Source: Lingula anatina
Lineage: Eukaryota; Brachiopoda; Lingulata; Lingulida; Lingulidae
DNA length: 64,000 nucleotides
NCBI RefSeq assembly: GCF_001039355.2
Contig: NW_019775735.1
Location: forward strand, 804,643 to 868,642
Reading direction: 5' to 3'
In this document: piece by piece, positions 53,456 through 64,000 of the stretch
How positions within the stretch are numbered: the stretch's first letter is position 1
Layout of the letters: each line of letters opens with the position of its first letter
Position numbers and translations under genes: made by a program
The notes under the pieces: generated by a model
Database searches by the model: none
The model's input: only the letters and a program-made list of their open reading frames with translations
What the model was told of the DNA's origin: nothing

Positions 53456-54621
53456 CTGGAAATATGATTTACAGAATACTTCTCTATATCTAATAAAAGC
53501 AATGTGAAAGTGTAACCAAATGTTGCACTAACTAATCAAAAGTTAAACCTCACGACAAAAGCGCTTTTTTCACTCCAAAATTGAAAGATAGCATTTGTCG
53601 CGTGCTAGCTGACACGAAGTAACCGAAAGTCGATGTATGTGTCCAAAAAATAAATCAGTGGAGATTCAAATTATATGCTAAATACCAACACCCGGTCAGA
53701 TATCTTTCAATAAGGATAATGTTATTGCTGAGATAAGACATAAGCTCGAGTTAAGAGTTCTCTTAAGCTGCGTTTTCCTTAATGATGATATATATGGAGC
53801 AAGAACAATGCATTATTTCTCTGGCGCATGAACACAGTTTGTCTTATGATTTCATTAATTCTCATTTTTCATTGATAAACAAGACCAAAGTATTCTTGGC
53901 AAGGTCATTTTTCTCTAAAACAAAATTCCGTTGTATAATAAAAAAAAACTCTGTCATTAAATGAAAAATGGACGTATAGCGATTATTTGGGAGCAGTAGG
54001 CCTTTACGACCAGTAGGTCCTGACATAAATCACTTTAACCTATCAAAACAATCCGAGTTGAACGAACTACCTTGGCTCTGATACCACTTACATAAGTTGG
54101 GCAGTGTTAAAATAAGAAAGCTAAAACTAGTAAAAGTCGCTCATTTCAAAACTGTGAGATCAATTCTTTACTCATTTGAACAGTTTATTTCTGTACCAGC
54201 ATCATGCATGATCAGAATGTTGTTAAGCTCATAAAATAAATACTGCTTTCAGAGACGAAGGACTTTACCCGATTCGAAAATTTTAGACCTATTTTATGGA
54301 AGAATATCGATGACGGTCTAGGCAGGCATAATCGCGCAGGAGCTGTCGCGACAAAATTAGTTATTTATTTAAACGTCACCTTCGTTATAATGGATTACAT
54401 GTTAAATTGCATCAGTAGATCTTACGGTTAAGACTGAAGAGTACCGATAATAAATCATAAAAATGACGTCGATCTTCAATTCAGTTTTCACATGGCAGTC
54501 TAACCATGATGACGATCTAACCAAGGGACACTGGAGGGTAAACCAACGTTAGTCCCAGTGAGCAAAATACAGTGCAATGCCATGGTACGCCTTTATCATT
54601 GTTGGTTATCTTTCTCGGTAA

Positions 54622-54683
54622 TGCTTAAAGGAAGCAATCCTCGAAGGGGTACTGCTTAAAGGAAGTAATCCCCGAAGGGTCAA
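54622..54683. repeat. 31-base tandem repeat, two copies
   Basis: TGCTTAAAGGAAGCAATCC... (54622-54652) is followed directly by TGCTTAAAGGAAGTAATCC... (54653-54683), differing at only a few positions. Function unknown. Confidence 0.85.
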
Positions 54684-55048
54684 AACCTGTGTGTAAAGGT
54701 ATGCATCACTTACATGAACCAGTCCACTTCTTACGCAAGGGTATCATTCGAGAATTTTATTTCACATGTACTTGTAAGAGAGCTGGCCGTTTTGACTCCT
54801 GTTTTTCGGGCCGTTACAAAGGAAGTATCTCTAAACTATTTGAAAAAAGGGACAAGTAAAACATTTTAATCGATGACATTACCTCTTTTAAAAAAAGCAA
54901 TAAGCATAGACTAGGTTCCTCCAGTTACGAAAGTTTTTAGACATTATGGGCCTACGACAAATCTTCCATTGAAAAAATCCTGGTTTCAATTCTTGTCGTT
55001 AAGGTTGTAAATTTATACGAATTCGCAGTATATAGGCCCTACCCAGTA

Positions 55049-55049
<1 letters not shown>

Positions 55050-55123
<74 letters not shown>
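55050..55123. repeat. (AT)n microsatellite, about 37 units
   Basis: Uninterrupted AT dinucleotide run of about 74 bases, one of two such long runs in the window. Confidence 0.98.
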
Positions 55124-55125
<2 letters not shown>

Positions 55126-56109
55126 CTATGCCCTCGGTGTGTGTGCACTTATGTTATCATATTGTCTATGAAGCTTTTTCTGCAACTGCTTTATAGATCT
55201 GTTTTGACTTGTAAACACGGAATTTCGTTTTACAGCGCGTCGCTATGAATGGAACTCCATCGTAAGTGGGGGTCCTCTGTATATTGGCTAAAGTAGAATT
55301 TTTTGTACGGAATTTTAAACTGACACACTTCTTCCTGAAACTTAGGCCCTATCGTTAGATGACATTTAATGTGCGTTTATTGCAGGTCAACTTGTACTAT
55401 ATACGTTAGATCTAACGAGACCTCACTACTAGCTGATAAACAATAATTAATAGGGTCTATTTAATGACGATCGGCGGTATTGTTACCATGGCATGTGCAA
55501 ATCCAGGCAGAGCGGGCTAGATGTTTTCTCATTTTCGAATTCTATTGCTATTGATGATCAGGATGGTGCAAAGCACGTAGCGCCCGATCTTCGTTACAAA
55601 TAAAAATGTGATAAAAGAGGTGCGGTTTCGTGCGGTGGCGGTTGGAGAGAGGGTGAGAGAGAGAGGGGGTACAGCACACTAAATGATAAGATAGGTATAA
55701 TGGAAGTGATCAAAACATAAAAACAAAAATACGTAATTATATAATAAAACGAAACCAATCCCTTATGCTTTGCCGGTGTTTAGAAAGGCAGCAATGTTGA
55801 AAATATGTCAAGATCCCTCTTGTATTGTAAAACCTATCCTTAGATAGCATACTGATCATAGTAATACAGCTCATTACATGGTCGCACAATCGAACTAGTA
55901 TCGGTGAACTATAATCACATTGATAAGTTTTCTCACAGTTCAAGACATCTTGTGCAAGATCGGTTCAATCGGTCAGAATTACTTACTTTAGCAGATTCGA
56001 GACAACAGCAGAGTCCTCCCATGTTGTCACTTTTTCACATTAACCCTGTCAACTGGTTTATGTATACCATTAGTAACCCTGCGTCCAGTGTACACAAGTG
56101 ACAAATGAA

Positions 56110-56385
56110 ACTAGGTCGATTGGCAGGTGACTTTTGAAGTCATGTGATTTCAAGAGTGCTCTGTTTTTGTACTTCCGGGAGGAAGCCGGTTTTTATTATC
56201 CTAAGCGACTCAAGTAATCCAACGATTGTGAGGTGCCGACGGTAGCCGACGGTATGAAGTTTAAACAAAACTGGAGTATTCTAGTCATACTGAGTTAAAT
56301 GTGAATCACACATTTCAAGTGTTTTACTTGTAACATGAAATGTTGGATTTAGAGGCTTGCTTGCTGGTAGTAGTTGTTATTGAAA
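56110..56385 (+). promoter_or_regulatory. Probable ERI1 promoter and 5' UTR
   Basis: The stretch before the ERI1 start codon lacks an evident TATA box at the expected place. It has ACTTCCGGGAGGAAGCCGG (near 56173), which contains ETS-type CCGGAA/GGAA cores on both strands, a usual element of TATA-less housekeeping promoters. A short duplication of TAGCCGACGG-like sequence lies near 56235-56256. Confidence 0.35.
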
Positions 56386-59104
56386 ATGGCCTCTGATGGA
56401 AAGTTGACGGAAGACGAATCGAGCATTATTCTAGATCAAACTCTCCATCAGAATGGCAGCGCAGTAAGTAGTTTAATTTTAAAGCCATTTACAGACCTCT
56501 CTGAGGCCATCTCTCCTTCAACACGACCTTCTTAACTGTTGATACAGCCTTGTAAATCTCCCACTTCTTTCTTGCAATATTGTGCTGGTCTAGTACATGT
56601 AACAGTATTCAATCTACATGTACATGTAGTGATCTATCAAGCACTGATCAGTTTTTTGTGTGTTTTTGTCTTCTAATTTACAGTAACAAATATGCATACT
56701 GTCATGTTGATTTTATAGTTTCAACTTTCTGACTGTAGTATGCCCACTAAATGTACATTCAGATGTGAAATGGAGAACTACAATGTATAGTCAAAAACTT
56801 ACTACTGTATGACAGTTTATGTGGCATGTTTACTTTTTAAATTTTATCTTCTAGGGATGCAGACCCAAGTCAAAAGTACGCCGTGATACTCCATTTAGTA
56901 ATCCCATTTACAAGCAAATTTCTTTGAGAAATGGGGAAATAAATAAAATGACAAAGGAGAAGATTCAAGAAAAACTTGCAGAGCTTCGTTTAGGAACAAG
57001 GTTTGTACTAAGTTTATATAGCTGAGAAGTATATATGATTAATATGAGAGGTTTTCGTGTACCAGTACAATACTTTGTGGTTACTCAGCATTTTAAGTAT
57101 ATGTTCTTTGTGTTTCTTATGCTATATTAGTCATGTAGCTTCAAATTGTTAGTGAATATTATTGCTATTATTTTAGAATTTGTAAAAGATCTGAATAAAT
57201 TTTGACTTTTGATATATTATTGCATAATATCAGTGTATATATTGGTATTGTACATAGTCAGCTTTTCTGTGACATTTTAATCTGAAATATTTTATACATG
57301 TTTATTACAGAGGTGTAAAGGAGGTTCTTAAGAAGAGACTGAAAAACTACTACAAGCGCCAAAAGCTTCTCAAAGCTAATTTCAAATATCATAGTGAAGC
57401 AGATATGTTCTATGATTACATCCTTGTTATTGATTTTGAAGCAACATGTAATGAGGTCAACATCCCTGGTTTTAACTTTGAGGTCATCGAGTTTCCTGTT
57501 GTTATGATATGCATGACAGAAATGAGAGTGGTAAGTTTACAAAATTTTATTTTTTTTTTTTTTTGTATTACATTTTAAAACCCTAATCATTTTTTTTACT
57601 ATGCTTAACAGTGGTATGAAATCTCATATTCTCACCTTCAGTATTTTTCTTTTTATAATTACTGGTATTTGTATATTAGGCAGTTATATTCCAATTCCCA
57701 ATAAGTGTCTCTTTTTCCTATTTTTACACAATTTAAAGCAAGACAATCTTATTTTATTTTAGGTACATACATTCCACAGTTATTGTAGACCAACACTAAA
57801 TCCCAAACTCAGTTCATTTTGTATTCATTTAACAGGAATTACACAGGTACTAGTATATCTGCACTCACATTGCCTTCCTTTGACTGAATTTGAATCTATA
57901 TAAGGTTTTGAGAAGAATCTTGTACAATGATTTTTATTTCACCAACAAGAGGGTAATTAATTTGTAGAGAGTTAAGGTGTAGATGCCTCCTTCTCTCTCC
58001 CTCTCTTTTTTTTTTCTTAAAATTTGAGGTGCAGTTATCACTGAAATATATAACTAAAAGAAAACATACTGAGGAATAACTTCTTGGAAGACTGATCTAT
58101 TTTTTTCTCAAATGATTTCCTGACAAATGATTAGGGTCTATCAATGACATATATTCCTCACCAATTTTGGATGCATATATAGAAAAGATAGAAAGGAATG
58201 TATAAGTTGTTGTCTTTTTTCTAGAGTGTGGTGAATAATGCTCCATTGTTCACAGAAGTGATGTCTCAGCTGGAAGACTGGATGCAGACTGTAGGATTGA
58301 AGGATAAAGGAGTCAAGTTTGCTGTAGCAACAGACGGGTAAGTGTGATATGCAAGGTTTCATTGGGCGAAGTTGACAGTTACTAACAGTTAATTTTGTTC
58401 AAATAATGTTGTTATTAAGTCTTTTTTTGTAAATTTTACATAGATATATTTTGATTCATGTTTCCAGCTTTTTCTGTGCATTGTTTACAAATTGGCAACA
58501 CACCTTATACTGTCTCTTTTTATCTTGCAGACCTTGGGATATGAGTCGATTCCTTTACCAACAGTGTCACCTGTCCAATGTACCTTTCCCTAAGTGGGGT
58601 CGAAAATGGATAAATGTAAGAAAAGCCTTTGGTAACTGTTATAGTGTCCGCCAAGTGAAACTGACCACAATGCTAGAATACTTGGGGATGGAGTTTGAAG
58701 GGGAACAACATCGAGGCATAGACGATGCAAAAAATATAGCTCGCATTTTACTCTGCATGCTAAAAGATGGCTGCGAGTTGCGAATTAATGAAAGATTGTT
58801 TGCCAAAAAGGCACAGCATGTCTCAGGAGATGATAAAAATGTTGTATCAGTGAGTAAGTCAGAAGCAGAGCAGGACTTGGCTACAGAGTTAGATACAGAA
58901 TGGACCGATTCAACAGGCACTGATATAAAAGGTCTATCTACAAGTAGGTCTGACAGTGCATCCAGTCATGATAAAAAACAGTCAGTTGACATCATCACAG
59001 GAATCTCTGAACTCTCCTTAGGACAAAGTCTGGGGCACTCTGATGATGGTGATAACATAGAAGACTTGATAGCTTATCACAACATACAACAAGGGCAATT
59101 CTGA
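56386..59104 (+). CDS. ERI1: 3'-5' exoribonuclease ERI1 (3'hExo), complete
   Basis: Six coding exons: 56386-56463, 56855-57000, 57311-57530, 57763-57846, 58225-58337 and 58531-59104. All are GT-AG and in phase, giving 404 residues (human about 349). A SAP-type nucleic-acid-binding domain lies at about 55-90 (MTKEKIQEKLAELRLGTRG, KEVLKKRLKNYY). The DEDDh exonuclease domain follows: VIDFEATC with Asp116 and Glu118, LTGITQ, TDGPWDM around 213-218, and QHRGIDDAKNIAR with His274 and Asp278. All catalytic positions are present. ERI1 binds and trims the histone-mRNA 3' stem-loop, processes the 5.8S rRNA 3' end and degrades small RNAs. After the core there is a Ser/Asp/Glu-rich, probably disordered tail of about 100 residues, longer than in human. 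The start is the first ATG of the open frame with AAAATGG context. Convergent with TAF1C. Confidence 0.95.
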
Positions 59105-60182
59105 TTACAACAGGCTGCAATACCCACTTTATCAATTTTAATTTTCATATCATTGTTATCAAAGTTTGTTATGGAATATGATTTCTAAAGGCCAAAATTT
59201 ACGTGACTATGCCATTTGAACCATTATTATGCTTACCATCTTTCATTTTACTCAGTTCAATGGACCCATTTCTAACGATGCTATAATAAATTTATTGCAT
59301 ATTTTTATTTAAGGGAGTTCAATGTGTTAATGATATGTAAAGTAATATTTACAAAATCACTTCTTTAGCATTTCTATTTTTATATGTAAAATAAATATAC
59401 ACATTTGTCTCATGGAATGATGAAATTACACATAAAGATTACCATTTGGCCATCTCATCAGTTTAAAACATTTTTAACAAGTCTCGTGTCACTTAATTAA
59501 CACTGCAAAAATAGGTACGAGATGCAAATATGGGCACACTCATCTCAAGTAAACTGCTAAAACCAGTCTGCTACTGAATTGTTCTGTCATAATAATTCAC
59601 CTGGCACACTGAACAGATTTTCGTTTGATATGCTTTTTGACATCTAGTCACAGCTGTTTGTTAACAGAAACATTTCTTGTTATACCTTTCATCACAATTT
59701 ATATTTCTGATACTTTAAAAACTATCTGCCATTGGTGGCAAAAAAGAGCAATATAAATTTTTTCCAATAATAATGATGTACAAATCCAGTGCTATAAAAT
59801 TGTAAGTAATAAAAATGACAAACATGCATTAAATACAGTCTTCTATAATATTTACATTAAAATTTGGTCTTGTTTTATGAAAAAAAAATCCAGTAAATGG
59901 GACGCTACTTAGTATTCCTGTCATCTTTAATTTGGAAATCGCCTCGAAATTGTATTCTCTATGTATGTTACATCCTTTTAAATTGTAATTTACACCCCTC
60001 AATCAAAACACAAGGAACAAAGTTGATCATTTACTGGGCTAAAGCCCAGATAGGAATTTAAAAATTGTATCAAAGAGCATTGCTGCATTTGGAACTCGAT
60101 TTATTAATAGTTGATAAATACTGCCAAGCATCTTGAGATAAAAATGATAAAACCTCTGCACAATTTCCCTCAAATAATTTCT
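59105..60182. other. Convergent 3' UTRs of ERI1 and TAF1C
   Basis: AT-rich and without coding potential. ERI1 plus-strand AATAAA signals lie at 59285-59290 and 59390-59395. A minus-strand AATAAA for TAF1C lies at 60105-60100, about 80 bases past its stop. The two genes are tail to tail with less than 1.1 kb between stop codons, so transcripts could overlap if distal signals are used. Confidence 0.6.
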
Positions 60183-63100
60183 TCAGAAGCCCATAACAAA
60201 CTTTTTCTTTGCTTTCTTTGGTGAAGTATTTCTTTTTCCTGGAGACTGTTGGGAACTGTCCAAATCCTTCTTTCTGAGACTTGAATGTGTCTGTGAATTT
60301 TGAGATTGTGACCTAAACATATCACCTTCAGTAACCATGGTTTCTTCCTCTATATCGGGGTTAGAAATACTTGCAGATGATTCAAGCTTTGTTCTGACAG
60401 CTGTTTGTGAGGGTGTGCTAAAGAGCTGTGAGGATGGAGCCGGTGTATTGAACTCGAACATTTCCCTCTTTTGCTGGTTTGGGATAAAAGTGGACACACT
60501 TGGTGTATCTGTATCAATTGTATGCATAAGTAAACCAATTGGGGCACTGAACTTTAGAGGGGAGATGGAGGAAATGTTAGGTTTCTTAGGAGACATAGAC
60601 TGTTGAACAACTTTTGATGGTGTTGATAAAAACCCAGGAGTTCTTAATGGGGAGGCGGAACTACTGGCTCTACTGGAGCTGGAGGAGAGACGTTCTCTGC
60701 TTTTCATTGGCAGAGGTACATCAGGGGCTCCAAATTCATCTGAAATGTTTTGCTCTGATCTCTCTCTTTTCTTTTTCAGCTTTGCTTCCTTATTTTTTAT
60801 GAATAATTCATCTCTTTCTTTGAGAAGGTCCTGGATTTCTCCATCTCCTTCCCACTCTTTCACCAACAGTTGACTGGTGGGATCTTTAAAATTACTCACA
60901 TTAATGGAGGGAAGAATATGGTCAATGTTCACTGAGGAGTTCAGGGTTTCCACTAAATTTAGCAGTTCACCAGACTGACATGCTTTCTGCATATCCTGTC
61001 CAATTTTTAACTTTAATTCACAGGCCATGCATGTTTCCTCCTCAGTCTGTTGGGTTAACTCAACATGTGTACTGGTCTGGGGCATACACAGGCTGCACCC
61101 AATGTGGGGGTAGCACTGAACTGTTACTGCATCCAATGAGGAAAAAGCATCGTATGTCTCAGATCCTTCAGTTGTGACTGGTGTCAGGTCTACTTGTCTC
61201 TGCAACTCTTTCAACCACTTAACACATTCTGATTCTACTTCTTTGCTTAATCTGAGACTGCTGCTTCCTGGCCCAGCACTGAATGTCTTATCAAGTTTAT
61301 CATCACTGGATGGGGTGTATGGCTGGTGCATAACATCCCCTAAAGAATTCATCTGAAATATGGAGAGACCTTTCCCGTCCAAGTGCCTGACACCACAAAC
61401 ACCCATCAGAGACATGGCTTCCAACCTCTGTTCAATAACAGCTTTGTCGGCACCAGCGATATTAGGAAAACAAGTAAAATCACTGATTTTAGAGCTTCTC
61501 CACATTGGGCAGGTGGCCTGAGGTGTGTGAGAGTCCCGGGCATGTGTATCATGACATACAGAGAACTGGAAACAGTTGGTCTCACAACTTTCTTGACTGG
61601 AGAGAAGGAGTATGTCCTCCTCTGTTCCATGGAGGTCTACTGATGCCACTATGTCCATGTACTGTGGAGGTGTTAACAGGCTATGATTCCACTGGAGAAC
61701 CTAAAACAAAGTTTTTTTCAATACTGTAATACTCTTCAAAGAACACTAAGAGACCATTCCCACAGATATTTAGATCAATCTATCCCCCTGGGGAGTCTCA
61801 CTAGATTGCTGTCAGCTTAATCGGCATAAATGTCTGACCCGCCTACTAAAAGCTGTAAGGGGGTAATAAACTTTTGTGCGTGCTCGGCTCCCAGAACCTG
61901 ACAGCAATTTAGCGTCAACCCCCAGGGAGTTAGGTCGATCCAGATGGATCGATCTAAATCTGTGGGAACTCAGTCTTAATGATAGAAAGCCACACAAAGG
62001 GAAAAAGTACAAAAGCTTAAAGGGTGCTTCAAACCATTATCCACAACTAAAACTTTACTTGCAAAATAGATGGCGATGTTTTACAATGTATAACAGACAA
62101 CAGTTTTTTACATTTAAAATCTTTCACAAGCTTTGAAATTTTCATACCCAACTCATTGACATGAAGTATACTAAAATCCCCATTGGTTATAAAAATCGTA
62201 CTTACAGGTACATTACAGAATCTTTCATCCACAAGAATCAGTGAGTAATCTGTGGCAACAACATGATAAAAGTAAGACTCTGGGTGCTGCTTAGTTGCCA
62301 TTACCCTCTCTTTTACACTGAGGTGTTTACTCGGCAACACAAACAGGTCATTTACATCTTGGCAATTCTGAACTCTGAAAACAAAGAAAAAATTTCAAAA
62401 ATTACGTTTAGCCACCACTTTTAAAAAACAATTTTCTCTCTTATCATACTTTTATAATTATTTACCTATTGAAGCTATGACTAAGAAACTGATTGCTTCT
62501 TAACTTTGCTGGATTTTTCATTCAGCTATATCATTCAAATTTTAGAAATATGGTAGGGAATTGTTGATTAAAATTTTTCAAGTAATATTTTCAAAAAAAA
62601 AATCTTTAATCAATACTAAGAAATAGGTGACTGGTTCTATAATGTGAAGATTTTCAGATAATTTTGATGCATTCAGAAACTATAGAAATCAAAGTCTTTG
62701 TTTTATGTTATCAATTAGATGTAGATTATTCACTTCTAGAGCAAAATCCATACATCCCTGTTGTCCACTTCCAGAGTAAAGTGGTCAGCACAACCTGACA
62801 ACATGTAACATTCTTTATGTAAAATATGCAATGTAGCTGTCTTGTAGGTTTTACCTCATATCAAACATCCCCACACCACTTCTATCTGCCAGAACTCCAA
62901 GTCGTGGATGAGCACCAAAATGACACTGCCTCCAGGATTCATTACAACTGAATCTGGTACCAACTTCCTCACAGACAACCTTTGGTTGATGTCCACACGT
63001 CCATAATCTCACAGTGCCAAGCCTATTGGCGACCAGAACATCCCCTTTTATGAAAGGACTAAGAGCAATTGATGAGGGATCATCTGTGAATTTTAGTCCA

Positions 63101-63902
63101 TGCTTTCTCTCCCATACACCATAATTGTTATCTGCAGAAAATATCTGCACCTCATTTTCTGTCCTCACAGCACACTGAAAATTGTACGAAGCAATTTCAC
63201 GGACAACTCCACTCACTTGAACATGTGAACTCTGACCTGTTCTTTTGATGCCACTGTTTTCTACAGAAACTTGATCAAAAACTATGTTTTCTAATCTTTG
63301 CCCACTGAGGTATATCAATGTCCCCAAATTTCTTTCGCCCTGAGAGCAGAAGGCAAGACAACCACCAGTGTATGCTGAATTAACCACTGGTAACTGTGTG
63401 TATGCTTTACACTGTTTCACATCAGAAATCAACTGTCTTAGAGACTTAGGCACCAGCATGAATGCCTCCAATAAATCTATGTCAGAACTGGATTCTTCCT
63501 CGCTCTCTTTAATGCACTGCAATCTTTTCAAACTATTTTTCAAGTCAGTCCATCTTGTTTCGCTATGTTTCACATTGCCTTGATGACTTTTAATTCTGTA
63601 ATATAATTCTGCTAATTGTTTCCTTTTATTATGCAGGTCTCCCATACATCTATCTGACCAAGGACATGGGACAAAATTGGGTGGGGTAAATGGGACAAAT
63701 GGTTGACTGCTTTTTAATTGCACATCTATCTGAAAAGAAAAATATTTCAAAAAATAAATGTCATGATCAGATGTCAATAATAATAATAATAATAATAATC
63801 CTGGCTTATCTCACATACCCATGTGCCATGCCATGGACATTTTGTTCTTGACATCCAACATATTTCTGACAAATGCCAAACATCAGTAAGATGCGACAAC
63901 AT
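60183..63902 (-). CDS. TAF1C: TAF1C, RNA polymerase I SL1 factor subunit
   Basis: Minus-strand exons 63729-62855, 62374-62206 and 61700-60183 (stop) join in phase to 853 residues. A small upstream exon 63902-63819 (28 codons, in-frame stop at 63950-63948 before the ATG) ends in phase 0 at TGG|GTATGT and fits as first exon, giving 881 residues (human TAF1C about 869). Recognisable parts: CPWSDRCMGDL near the N-terminus, AYTGGCLAF...LGTLIYLSGQ, and the propeller-type segment TRFSCNESWRQCHF...VLADRSGVGMFDMR, which resembles human TAF1C. The middle has Cys-rich and helical segments. The C-terminal 200 residues are Ser/Pro-rich and end with a basic patch and MGF, as I recall for TAF1C/Rrn6 relatives. 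TAF1C is a subunit of SL1/TIF-IB, which brings TBP to rDNA promoters in the nucleolus. Family identity is good; the first exon and its Met (63902 or 63854) are less certain. Confidence 0.82.
63776..63799. repeat. (AAT)n microsatellite
   Basis: Eight units of the AAT trinucleotide, within the proposed first intron of TAF1C. Confidence 0.97.
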
Positions 63903-64000
63903 TTGTGCTTTGCACTGGTGTATAATGCATACAGCTTTGGATTTGGGCTATACTAGTATCCATATGCTTGTGTATATCATACACAGCTTGCAACTCTGTT

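Larger units (their letters stand above)
53456..56385. other. Stretch between the coiled-coil gene and ERI1
   Basis: Expected to hold the missing 5' exons of the minus-strand coiled-coil gene, but I could not identify any with confidence. Contains a 31-base tandem repeat at 54622-54683, a long (AT)n run at 55050-55123 and, at its right end, the ERI1 promoter/5' UTR. A purine-rich GAGAGAG patch lies near 55650. Confidence 0.5.

Noticed and set aside
54622-54683. Direct repeats that might suggest a CRISPR-like array
   Set aside because: Only two contiguous units with no spacers, in a eukaryotic genome.
58639-58920. 93-codon minus-strand open frame
   Set aside because: Antisense shadow of the last ERI1 exon.
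60337-60606. 89-codon plus-strand open frame
   Set aside because: Antisense shadow of the TAF1C terminal exon.

Overview
The window is AT-rich animal nuclear DNA with multi-exon genes, GT-AG introns of 0.2-5.9 kb, long intergenic stretches and many microsatellites. The gene content (PRDM14, a WSCD-type sulfotransferase without WSC domains, a fibrinogen-related lectin, ERI1, TAF1C) points to an invertebrate bilaterian, most likely marine (lophotrochozoan or invertebrate deuterostome). I cannot fix the phylum from sequence alone. There are no operons, CRISPR arrays, phage or bacterial signatures, tRNAs or rRNAs.

Layout. (1) 1-3944: gene-poor DNA upstream of PRDM14, with one GC-richer block near 1.6-1.9 kb. 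(2) 3945-17837, plus strand: a complete PRDM14 gene, ten coding exons, 557 codons, PR domain plus six zinc fingers. (3) 17838-24161: intergenic, with PRDM14 poly(A) signals and several moderately GC-rich, homeodomain-motif-bearing blocks. (4) 24162-26448, minus strand: a three-exon WSCD-family sulfotransferase, convergent with PRDM14. (5) 30606-40546, minus strand: a four-exon secreted fibrinogen-related protein with signal peptide, coiled coil and C-terminal fibrinogen domain; its 5' UTR begins at least at 40666 and perhaps at a remote exon ending at 48251. (6) 40.7-51.9 kb: mostly non-coding. (7) 51898-53455, minus strand: the 3' part of an unrecognised coiled-coil gene that needs a 26-base microexon to stay in frame. 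(8) 56386-59104, plus strand: complete ERI1 (3'hExo) in six exons. (9) 60183-63902, minus strand: TAF1C, convergent with ERI1.

I see no pathway linking the genes. PRDM14 is a transcription/chromatin regulator, ERI1 trims histone-mRNA stem-loops, small RNAs and 5.8S rRNA, TAF1C is a subunit of the RNA polymerase I factor SL1, the sulfotransferase acts in the Golgi and the fibrinogen-related protein is secreted. ERI1 (5.8S rRNA end processing) and TAF1C (rRNA transcription) both touch ribosome production, but their adjacency may be chance.

I found no convincing new biological system. The observations most worth a second look are the unrecognised coiled-coil gene and its microexon, the C-terminal extension and eh1-like motif of PRDM14, and a cluster of palindromes including a perfect GGGAATTCCC Rel/NF-kB-type site near a possible remote first exon of the fibrinogen-related gene. 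Exon boundaries were placed by hand from splice dinucleotides, phase and family resemblance; comparisons with human proteins are from memory, not alignments.
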